This document shows, piece by piece, positions 1 through 5,387 of a stretch of DNA of 5,387 nucleotides. This stretch comes from Actinomycetota bacterium (GTDB lineage: Bacteria; Actinomycetota; Actinomycetes; Nanopelagicales; Nanopelagicaceae). How positions within the stretch are numbered: the first letter of the stretch is position 1; each line of letters begins with the position of its first letter. The notes under the pieces were generated by a model that ran no database searches, was not told the DNA's origin, and saw only the letters and a list, made by a program, of their open reading frames with translations. The stretch covers positions 1-5,387 of the forward strand of contig WLDY01000060.1 of the NCBI GenBank assembly GCA_009704555.1. The letters run 5' to 3'. The position numbers were made by a program, and so were the translations under genes.

Positions 1-2672
1 CCAAGGGTTCGGCTCGCACGATTCTCCTTCTCGATGGCCATTCCTTGGCCTACCGCGCCTTCTATGCCTTACCGGTGGAGAACTTCTCCACGTCGAGTGG
101 TCAACACACCAACGCCATCTACGGCTTTGCCTCGATGTTGATCAACCTTCTCGCTCAAGAGAAGCCGGATCAAGTGATCGTCGCATTCGATGTATCCCGA
201 AAGACATTTCGGAGTGAGAGATTTCCGGAGTACAAGGCCAATCGCGCCAAATCTCCGGAGGAGTTCAGATCACAACTCTCATTCATCTCAGAGATTCTTG
301 ATGCATTCGGTATCCCAGTGATCGAGCGAGAGGGATATGAGGCAGATGACCTGATTGCGACCCTGACGAAGGCCGCGATCGAAGATGATCCCGCTGTTCA
401 TGTGCTCGTTACGACGGGGGACAGGGACTCGTTCCAGTTGATTCGGCAAGGTGTGACCGTCCTCTATCCAAAGAAGGGCGTGACTGAACTAGCACGAATG
501 GACACGCAGGCGGTCATCGATCGTTATGGGATCTCGCCCACGCAGTACCCAGATTTCGCTGCCCTGCGGGGAGATCCAAGCGACAATCTTCCCTCGATCC
601 CTGGTGTCGGTGAGAAGACCGCAATCAAGTGGATCCAAGAGCATGGCTCTCTCGCACAACTTGTGGCAGATGCGGATCAAGTCCCTGGCAAGGCGGGCGA
701 ATCGTTGCGCGCAGCCCTCTCTCAAGTCCTCCTCAATCGCGAGCTCACCCATCTTGTCGACGATGTGCCGATCGAAAGTGAAGAGCGAGCGCGCCTCCTA
801 GATACATCATGGGCCGGTGTCGATCGCGATAAGGCGCTACGGATCTTCGACGATCTTGAGATCAAGACGCTGCGAGAGCGGATAACGAAACTTCCGTCGA
901 AGGGATCATCGAAGTCTTCCACATCTGACGAAGGGTCACCTTCTCGCCCAAGAGGGGAGAAGGAGAGCGGAGATGAATTTGGTCTCTCCTTATCGAAAGT
1001 AACTGAGGATGATCTCCTTGCGCAGATGCGCGGGGAAGTCGCCATCTTGCTCTCGCCTAGTGGTTTGGGAGATGCTGTTGCGATCTCGCCCAAGGAGGGC
1101 GTCGTCTTCTGGGCCGAAGTGCGAAATGCTGCAGCCTTCCTCAACGGTGCGCTCGCTCTCGGCCAGTGCACGATCTTCGGTCACGCTCTCAAGAGTCAGC
1201 TACACGGAGTCGATGCGGCCATACCCCTTGATCCCTCCTTTGACACCGAGTTAGGGCGATACCTCCTCAATCCTGGTCAGCGCGAGATGGATCTCGCCGC
1301 GATCGTGCGCGAGGATTTTGGCTACGGCGCAGGCGAAGATATCCAGCAGGAGGTCGATCTCTTCTCGGATAGTTCCTTCGATCCAGCTCTCGTCTCATTC
1401 CTCTGGCCCTTGCGTGAACGCCTGAAGATCCAACTTCAAGAGAGTGAGCAGTTGGAGCTTCTCACCAGAATCGAACTTCCATTAACGGTGATCCTTACGC
1501 GAATGGAGGATCGTGGCATCGGCTTCGACGAGAAGAAGGCGAGGTCACTGCGGGATCACTTCGAGTCCGAAGTGCGTTGCAATAGCGAAGCAGCCTTCAA
1601 GGCCGCTGGGCATGAGTTCAATGTCAACTCACCGAAACAACTCCAAGTGATCCTCTTCGATGAACTGAAACTTCCTAAGACAAAGAGGATCAAGAGTGGG
1701 TACAGCACCGATGCAGATTCGCTGCTCTGGCTCTTACAAGAGACCAATCACCCCCTCTTGACTGCGCTCCTTCGTATCCGCGAGGTAGGAAAACTCTCCA
1801 GCATCATCGATGGTCTGATCACTGCATCGCGTGACGGTCGCATCCACACCACCTTCCAGCAGACCATCACTGCAACCGGTCGACTCTCCTCCATCGATCC
1901 CAATCTCCAAAACATCCCGATTCGATCCGAAGAAGGTCGCAGGATCCGAGAGTGTTTCGTCGCCAAGGATCCCTATCGGACTCTGCTCACTGCCGACTAC
2001 AGCCAGATCGAGATGAGGATCATGGCTCACCTCTCGAAGGATTCTGATCTGATCGCGGCATTCGCCTCTGGCGAGGATCTCCATAACACCGTCGGTGCGC
2101 GGGTCTACGGCGTGACTCCTTCGCAAGTGACGCCGGAGATGAGACGTACGATCAAAGCGATGTCCTATGGACTTGCCTATGGACTCTCTGCCTATGGTTT
2201 GGCGCAACAACTAGACCTCTCGCCCTCTGAGGCGCAGAAGTTGATGGATGATTACTTCGAACGCTTCGGCGGTATCCGTGACTATCTTCAGGATGTCGTC
2301 CGTGATGCACGCGCCAAGGGATACACCGAGACGCTTCTCGGAAGGCGTCGATTACTTCCAGACCTCACCAGCGAGAATCGCCAACGGCGTGAGATGGCGG
2401 AGCGAATGGCGCTCAATGCACCAATACAAGGTTCGGCAGCCGACATCATCAAATTGGCGATGTTGGCGCTGGAACGAGCAATCGATGAAGAGGAACTTCG
2501 TTCCCGGATGATCCTTCAAGTCCATGACGAATTGATCCTTGAGGTCTCTCCCGGCGAGGAGGAACGTTTGGAGACGATCGTCAGGAAGGCGATGGGAGAG
2601 GCGTTCACGCTTGATGTCGCCCTTGAGGTCAATGTAGGAATCGGAGAGAGCTGGGAGGCGGCGGCCCACTGA
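1..2672 (+). CDS. polA: DNA polymerase I (5' end missing)
   Basis: Family A DNA polymerase that removes RNA primers and fills repair gaps. The reading frame is open from base 3, giving 889 residues (numbered from base 3). The true start lies left of the window: the conserved strand LLLDGHS with catalytic Asp11 sits upstream of the TTG at 45, so that codon is not the start. The 5' nuclease domain (about 6-295) keeps its acidic residues: EADD (Asp115, Asp116), TGDRD (Asp140, Asp142) and GDPSDN (Asp191, Asp194), then helix-hairpin-helix GVGEKT. A Ser/Lys/Glu-rich linker follows (about 296-330). The exonuclease-like domain (about 331-485) lacks the metal-binding acids. The polymerase domain (about 485-889) has TGRLSS at 625, motif A DYSQIE (Asp665), motif B RRTIKAMSYG with Tyr722, APIQGSAAD, and motif C QVHDE (Asp842). 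The C-terminal SWEAAAH resembles mycobacterial PolA as I recall it. Identity is secure; only a short N-terminus is missing. Confidence 0.98.
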   Translation, partial: KGSARTILLLDGHSLAYRAFYALPVENFSTSSGQHTNAIYGFASMLINLLAQEKPDQVIVAFDVSRKTFRSERFPEYKANRAKSPEEFRSQLSFISEILDAFGIPVIEREGYEADDLIATLTKAAIEDDPAVHVLVTTGDRDSFQLIRQGVTVLYPKKGVTELARMDTQAVIDRYGISPTQYPDFAALRGDPSDNLPSIPGVGEKTAIKWIQEHGSLAQLVADADQVPGKAGESLRAALSQVLLNRELTHLVDDVPIESEERARLLDTSWAGVDRDKALRIFDDLEIKTLRERITKLPSKGSSKSSTSDEGSPSRPRGEKESGDEFGLSLSKVTEDDLLAQMRGEVAILLSPSGLGDAVAISPKEGVVFWAEVRNAAAFLNGALALGQCTIFGHALKSQLHGVDAAIPLDPSFDTELGRYLLNPGQREMDLAAIVREDFGYGAGEDIQQEVDLFSDSSFDPALVSFLWPLRERLKIQLQESEQLELLTRIELPLTVILTRMEDRGIGFDEKKARSLRDHFESEVRCNSEAAFKAAGHEFNVNSPKQLQVILFDELKLPKTKRIKSGYSTDADSLLWLLQETNHPLLTALLRIREVGKLSSIIDGLITASRDGRIHTTFQQTITATGRLSSIDPNLQNIPIRSEEGRRIRECFVAKDPYRTLLTADYSQIEMRIMAHLSKDSDLIAAFASGEDLHNTVGARVYGVTPSQVTPEMRRTIKAMSYGLAYGLSAYGLAQQLDLSPSEAQKLMDDYFERFGGIRDYLQDVVRDARAKGYTETLLGRRRLLPDLTSENRQRREMAERMALNAPIQGSAADIIKLAMLALERAIDEEELRSRMILQVHDELILEVSPGEEERLETIVRKAMGEAFTLDVALEVNVGIGESWEAAAH

Positions 2673-2679
2673 GGCCAGT

Positions 2680-2709
2680 TTGACCCCCGCAAGCGTGGCT
2701 AAGTACCCT
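2680..2709 (+). promoter_or_regulatory. putative rpsA promoter, sigma-70 type
   Basis: TTGACC at 2680-2685 and TACCCT at 2704-2709 are separated by 18 bp. They fit the loose actinobacterial housekeeping pattern TTGACN / TANNNT. The -35 element begins 8 bp after the polA stop, where a separate promoter for the highly expressed rpsA would be expected. Transcription would start near 2716, leaving a leader of roughly 107 nt. This rests on motif match and position only; the -10 is G+C-rich for this class. Confidence 0.4.
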
Positions 2710-2725
2710 TCACTCGCTTCTTAGC
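2698..2725. repeat. inverted repeat GCTAAG / CTTAGC around the putative -10
   Basis: GCTAAG (2698-2703) is perfectly repeated in inverse as CTTAGC (2720-2725) with 16 nt between. The outer CCGC (2687-2690) and GCGG (2726-2729) can also pair. A competing stem is AAGCG (2691-2695) with CGCTT (2715-2719). In DNA the repeat brackets the proposed -10 and start site and could be an operator. In RNA read through from polA it could be a weak hairpin, but no U-tract follows, so it is not a standard intrinsic terminator. A 6-bp repeat can arise by chance. Confidence 0.35.
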
Positions 2726-2823
2726 GCGGTATTCGCTGGATCTGTCACTAGACAATAAATCCTCCGGAGATCTCTCCAAGAGCATGTCCCTGTCCCTACT
2801 AGTCCCTTGTCCAACGGAGCATC
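2716..2823 (+). promoter_or_regulatory. rpsA 5' leader with small palindromes
   Basis: This is the presumed untranslated leader if transcription starts near 2716. CTCCGGAG (2762-2769) is a perfect palindrome that runs into a second, GGAGA-TC-TCTCC (2766-2777). A third small stem, CTCT-CCA-AGAG (2772-2782), overlaps it, so the foldings compete. The GGAG inside the first palindrome is purine-rich like a ribosome binding site but lies too far from the rpsA start. TGTCC occurs four times between 2785 and 2829. In E. coli, rpsA is autogenously controlled through its leader; whether this leader works that way is inference. I recognise no named riboswitch or leader family here. Confidence 0.35.
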
Positions 2824-2834
2824 TTGTCCACTAA
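2784..2834 (+). other. possible 16-codon upstream reading frame overlapping the rpsA start
   Basis: ATG at 2784 opens MSLSLLVPCPTEHLVH and ends at TAA 2832-2834, 8 nt past the rpsA start codon and in another frame. Ribosomes ending there could reinitiate at TTG 2824, which would couple the two. The ribosome binding site is poor: AAGAG (2778-2782) is only 1 nt away and GGAGA (2766-2770) is 13 nt away. ATG frames this short are common by chance, so this is a candidate only. Confidence 0.18.
2816..2826 (+). promoter_or_regulatory. rpsA ribosome binding site and TTG start
   Basis: GGAG at 2816-2819 sits 4 nt before the TTG at 2824. An in-frame TAG at 2800-2802 closes the frame upstream, and no ATG, GTG or TTG lies between it and 2824. 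This TTG is therefore the only start that keeps the N-terminal segment typical of actinobacterial S1 (DVGTAEDFLAAIEGTIKNF). The spacing is short and the start codon weak, unexpected for an abundant ribosomal protein unless initiation is deliberately limited. Confidence 0.75.
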
Positions 2835-4197
2835 CATCACACTCAACGACGTCGGCACTGCTGAGGATTTCCTCGCAGCAATCGAAGGCACAATCAAGAA
2901 TTTCAACGACGGAGATCTCGTATCTGGAATCGTCGTACAGGTAGACCGCGAGGAAGTACTTCTCGATATCGGCTACAAGACCGAAGGTGTGATTCCATCA
3001 CGCGAACTCTCCATCCGTAATGACCTCGATCCATCAGAGATCGTCAAGGTCGGAGATCGCGTCGAAGCTCTCGTCCTGACAAAAGAGGATAAGGAAGGCC
3101 GACTCATCCTCTCCAAGAAGCGCGCTCAGTATGAGAAGGCGTGGGGAGAGATCGAAGAGAAGAAGAATCGCGATGAAGTCGTCGTTGGTACCGTCATCGA
3201 GGTGGTCAAGGGTGGTCTAATCGTTGACATCGGTCTACGTGGCTTCCTCCCAGCATCACTCGTAGAACTGCGTCGCGTCCGTGACCTCACTCCTTATATC
3301 GGCAAGCAGGTCGAAGCACGCATCATCGAGTTGGATAAGAATCGCAACAACGTCGTCCTCTCACGTCGCGCTTATCTCGAGCAGACACAGTCAGAATCCC
3401 GAACCTCATTCCTCAATCAACTACAACGAGGTCAAGTCCGCACGGGAACCGTCTCCTCCTTGGTCAACTTCGGCGCCTTCGTCGATCTTGGCGGTGTCGA
3501 TGGACTCGTGCACGTCTCCGAGCTCTCTTGGAAGCACATCGATCATCCGAGCGAGGTCGTCGCTGTCGGTGACGAAGTGACGGTAGAGGTCCTCGAAGTC
3601 GACTTCGAGCGTGAGCGGGTATCGCTCTCACTCAAGGCGACACAAGAAGATCCTTGGCAGGCATTCGCCCGCACTCACACCATCGGCCAGGTCGTCCCCG
3701 GTGAGGTCACCAAATTGGTGCCGTTCGGTGCGTTCATCCGCGTCTTCGATGGAATTGAAGGATTGGTCCATATCTCCGAGTTGGCAGAGCGCCACGTCGA
3801 GATCCCAGAGCAGGTAGTCCAAGTAGGAGACCAGCTCTTCGTCAAGATCATCGATATCGATCTTGAGCGACGTCGCATCTCACTTTCCTTGAAGCAGGCC
3901 AATGAGGGACATGATGTAGAGATCGAAGCATTCGATCCGACTCAATATGGCATGCCCGCTCGCTACGACGAGAGTGGCAACTTCATCTACCCAGAGGGTT
4001 TCGATGCAGAATCCCAAGAGTGGAAGCCAGGATTCGAGGCGCAACGCGAGGAGTGGGAGCGTCAATACGCTGAAGCTCAGGCGCGTTTCGTAGCGCACAA
4101 GAAGCAGAAGGCGGAGGCGAAGGCAGCTGATGCCCTTGCTGCCACTGCTGAAGGCGCAGAGTCATCCGAAGCGACAACCGCGGGAGCAGGCGAGTAG
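2824..4197 (+). CDS. rpsA: 30S ribosomal protein S1
   Basis: S1 binds mRNA at the small ribosomal subunit and supports initiation; actinobacterial S1 has also been linked to trans-translation. The product is 457 residues, close to the roughly 480 of mycobacterial S1 and shorter than the six-domain, roughly 557-residue E. coli protein. Four S1 (OB-fold) domains are visible at about 30-101, 118-183, 203-272 and 287-358. Domains 3 and 4 are clearly internal repeats, each with FGAF, GLVH[VI]SEL and a closing [RE]R[VI]SLSLK. Domains 1 and 2 are the divergent ribosome-anchoring type, for example VLLDIGYKTEGVIPSREL. The tail has the actinobacterial block YGMPARYDESGNFIYPEGFD (375-394), a charged helix (about 395-433) and an Ala/Glu-rich end (434-457) that looks disordered. 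It is probably the first gene of a unit with coaE and uvrB. Identity is secure. Confidence 0.98.
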   Translation: MSTNITLNDVGTAEDFLAAIEGTIKNFNDGDLVSGIVVQVDREEVLLDIGYKTEGVIPSRELSIRNDLDPSEIVKVGDRVEALVLTKEDKEGRLILSKKRAQYEKAWGEIEEKKNRDEVVVGTVIEVVKGGLIVDIGLRGFLPASLVELRRVRDLTPYIGKQVEARIIELDKNRNNVVLSRRAYLEQTQSESRTSFLNQLQRGQVRTGTVSSLVNFGAFVDLGGVDGLVHVSELSWKHIDHPSEVVAVGDEVTVEVLEVDFERERVSLSLKATQEDPWQAFARTHTIGQVVPGEVTKLVPFGAFIRVFDGIEGLVHISELAERHVEIPEQVVQVGDQLFVKIIDIDLERRRISLSLKQANEGHDVEIEAFDPTQYGMPARYDESGNFIYPEGFDAESQEWKPGFEAQREEWERQYAEAQARFVAHKKQKAEAKAADALAATAEGAESSEATTAGAGE

Positions 4198-4200
4198 TTT

Positions 4201-4210
4201 TCCTCCTGTG
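4201..4210 (+). promoter_or_regulatory. coaE start region without a Shine-Dalgarno site
   Basis: The 10 nt between the rpsA stop (4195-4197) and the coaE GTG (4208) read TTTTCCTCCT, pyrimidine-rich and the opposite of a ribosome binding site. The nearest purine runs, GGGAG (4182-4186) and AGGCGAG (4188-4194), are inside rpsA and distant. Initiation therefore probably depends on ribosomes finishing rpsA. CCTCC (4202-4206) is also exactly complementary to GGAGG (4229-4233) inside coaE, which would place the GTG in a 22-nt hairpin loop. Confidence 0.45.
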
Positions 4211-4807
4211 TTGACCGTAGCTCTCACTGGAGGCATCGGTTCAGGGAAGTCGCTCGTTGGGGAATATCTCCAAGCACTCGGTGCCATCGTCATCGATTCC
4301 GACCAGCTTGCTCGTGACGTGATCGAGCGAGGCAGCGAGGGATTCGATCAGGTGGTCTCTCGATTCGGTGATGCCATCCTCAAAGACGGTGAAATCGATC
4401 GCGGTGCGCTCGCTCGAATCGTCTTCGATGACCCAAGCGCTCGCCGCGACCTAGAAGCGATCATCCATCCGAGAGTCCGCGCGCAGTATGAGTCGATCAT
4501 CGCGCGAGCGAGCAGTGATGCGATAGTCGTCAATCAGATTCCGCTCCTTGCTGAGACCAATGGCGCCTCACGTTTCGATCTCGTCATCACGATCGAATCA
4601 GAGGAGCAGACTCGGATCGAACGAGCTGTTGCCCGAGGCTTGAAGGAATATGAGGTGCGTAAGAGGTTGTCGAGCCAAGCCTCAGAGACCGACCGGAGGA
4701 AGATCGCCCACATCGTGATCGAGAACGATGGGACGAAAGAGGAGTTGCTCTCCAAGGTCGAGCGGATCTGGGAAGAGGAGATCCTCCCTCGGCGCGCGGG
4801 GACATGA
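4208..4807 (+). CDS. coaE: dephospho-CoA kinase
   Basis: Catalyses the last step of coenzyme A synthesis: ATP-dependent phosphorylation of the ribose 3'-hydroxyl of dephospho-CoA, in the cytosol. With GTG 4208 as start the product is 199 residues, normal for stand-alone CoaE. Walker A GGIGSGKS is at 8-15, the VIDSD substrate/metal motif at 28-32 (Asp30, Asp32), IHP at 86-88, the core strand VVNQIPLLAE at 107-116, the lid region about 140-157 ending RLSSQ, and IENDG at 171-175. An in-frame ATG at 4130 would add 26 residues, but they lie inside rpsA and lack the family's N-terminal character. The family normally begins a few residues before the P-loop, as here. TTG 4211 is a minor alternative. 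Mycobacterial CoaE carries an extra GrpB-like C-terminal domain; this one does not. It follows rpsA by 10 nt and overlaps uvrB by 4 bp. Confidence 0.95.
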   Translation: MLTVALTGGIGSGKSLVGEYLQALGAIVIDSDQLARDVIERGSEGFDQVVSRFGDAILKDGEIDRGALARIVFDDPSARRDLEAIIHPRVRAQYESIIARASSDAIVVNQIPLLAETNGASRFDLVITIESEEQTRIERAVARGLKEYEVRKRLSSQASETDRRKIAHIVIENDGTKEELLSKVERIWEEEILPRRAGT

Positions 4808-5387
4808 TGGCCCGGGCGAGCGTGAGCACTCCTCGCAGTGGCAAGCCATTCGAGGTGATCGCAGATATCAAACCCTCAGGCGATCAGCCTCAGGCGATCG
4901 AAGAGCTCACTCAGCGGATCAACGCCGGTGAGCAAGATGTCGTCCTCCTTGGCGCGACTGGCACCGGAAAATCAGCCACAGCCGCCTGGTTGATCGAACG
5001 CTTACAACGCCCAACTCTCGTCATTGCCCCCAATAAGACCTTGGCCGCGCAATTGGTCAATGAGTTCCGGGACCTTCTACCCAATAACGCCATCGAGTAC
5101 TTCGTCTCCTATTACGACTACTACCAACCCGAGGCGTATGTGCCACAGACCGATACCTTCATCGAGAAGGATGCTTCGATCAACAATGAGGTCGAAAGGC
5201 TTCGCTACCAAACAACTTACTCCTTACTCACGCGCCGTGATGTCATCGTGGTCGCCACTGTCTCCTGCATCTACGGCTTAGGCACTCCGCAGGAGTACAT
5301 CGATCGGATGATCATTCTGCGCAAAGGTGATGAGATTGAACGGAACCTTCTCCTGCGACGTTTTGTCGATGTCCAATACAAGCGAAA
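4804..5387 (+). CDS. uvrB: UvrABC excision nuclease subunit B (3' end missing)
   Basis: UvrB is the damage-verifying helicase-like subunit of nucleotide excision repair. It is loaded by UvrA and recruits UvrC. The first 194 codons of a protein usually near 670-720 residues are present, and the frame is open to the window end. Visible parts are the Q-motif-like KPSGDQPQAI (23-32), Walker A GATGTGKS (50-57), APNKTLAAQL (75-84), the damage-probing beta-hairpin with YFVSYYDYYQPEAYVP (99-114; Tyr103, Tyr104, Tyr106, Tyr107), FIEKDASIN (119-127) and ATVSCIYGLG (151-160). The Walker B motif and UvrC-binding domain lie outside. ATG 4804 overlaps the coaE TGA (ATGA) and ATG 4807 follows at once. GGGG (4798-4801) is 5 nt from 4807 and only 2 nt from 4804, so 4807 may be the real start. 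The close coupling argues for co-transcription with coaE. No SOS box is evident. Confidence 0.97.
   Translation, partial: MMARASVSTPRSGKPFEVIADIKPSGDQPQAIEELTQRINAGEQDVVLLGATGTGKSATAAWLIERLQRPTLVIAPNKTLAAQLVNEFRDLLPNNAIEYFVSYYDYYQPEAYVPQTDTFIEKDASINNEVERLRYQTTYSLLTRRDVIVVATVSCIYGLGTPQEYIDRMIILRKGDEIERNLLLRRFVDVQYKR

Noticed and set aside
45..47. TTG as the start of polA
   Set aside because: The frame continues upstream to base 3 and encodes LLLDGHS, the conserved first strand of the 5' nuclease with its catalytic Asp. The real start is outside the window.
722..1171. Open frame of 149 codons on the minus strand inside polA
   Set aside because: Ser/Arg-rich, low-complexity translation opposite a well-supported gene, with no motif; a shadow of polA.
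1734..2210. Open frame of 158 codons on the minus strand inside polA
   Set aside because: It lies opposite the most conserved polymerase motifs and shows no recognisable domain. It is a product of codon bias on the coding strand.
2673..2823. Intrinsic terminator or known riboswitch between polA and rpsA
   Set aside because: No G+C-rich stem is followed by a T-run, and no known riboswitch core is recognisable. Only short stems are present.
4130..4207. ATG 4130 as an upstream start for coaE
   Set aside because: It would overlap rpsA by 68 nt and add 26 residues, rich in Pro, Ser and Gln, before the P-loop that normally sits at the N-terminus.
4617..4631. Possible SOS (LexA) box TCGAAC...TGTTG upstream of uvrB
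   Set aside because: Only the left half matches the actinobacterial consensus. The right half is degenerate with spacing off by one, and the site is inside the coaE coding region about 170 bp from uvrB.
1..5387. A previously undescribed system, mobile element or CRISPR array
   Set aside because: All four genes are core housekeeping genes in a conserved order. There is no repeat-spacer pattern, transposase, integrase or foreign-looking insertion.

Overview
This window is a conserved housekeeping stretch of a bacterial chromosome, almost certainly from an actinobacterium. Four genes lie head to tail on the + strand: the 3' part of polA (DNA polymerase I), rpsA (ribosomal protein S1), coaE (dephospho-CoA kinase) and the 5' part of uvrB (excision nuclease subunit B). 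From memory, Mycobacterium tuberculosis has the same order (polA, rpsA, coaE, one small gene, uvrB). The protein details agree: a Tyr in the PolA O-helix, the four-domain S1 with a C-terminal block rich in aromatic and acidic residues, and a UvrB Walker A of the form GATGTGKS. G+C is roughly mid-50s percent from a few lines counted by hand, lower than classical high-G+C actinobacteria. I cannot name the genus.

Layout. Positions 1-2672: polA, with its first codons missing at the left edge. Positions 2673-2823: the only real intergenic gap (151 bp). It holds a plausible rpsA promoter, an inverted repeat around that promoter's -10 region, small palindromes, repeated TGTCC words and a possible 16-codon upstream reading frame that overlaps the rpsA start. 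Positions 2824-4197: rpsA, starting at TTG. Positions 4208-4807: coaE, starting at GTG 10 nt after the rpsA stop. Positions 4804-5387: uvrB, overlapping coaE by 4 bp (ATGA) and running off the right edge. No gap exceeds 300 bp.

The genes combine DNA replication and repair (PolA fills the gap that UvrABC excision leaves), translation (S1) and the last step of coenzyme A synthesis. The spacing suggests rpsA-coaE-uvrB is one transcription unit, with a promoter behind polA.

I found no mobile element, CRISPR array, tRNA/rRNA gene, defence system or clearly new system. The points most worth a second look are a marked excess of the palindrome GATC (about 82 copies by hand count, about 21 expected for equal base composition), the structure of the rpsA leader, and natural active-site features of PolA (no 3'-5' exonuclease residues; Tyr at the E. 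coli Phe762 position).
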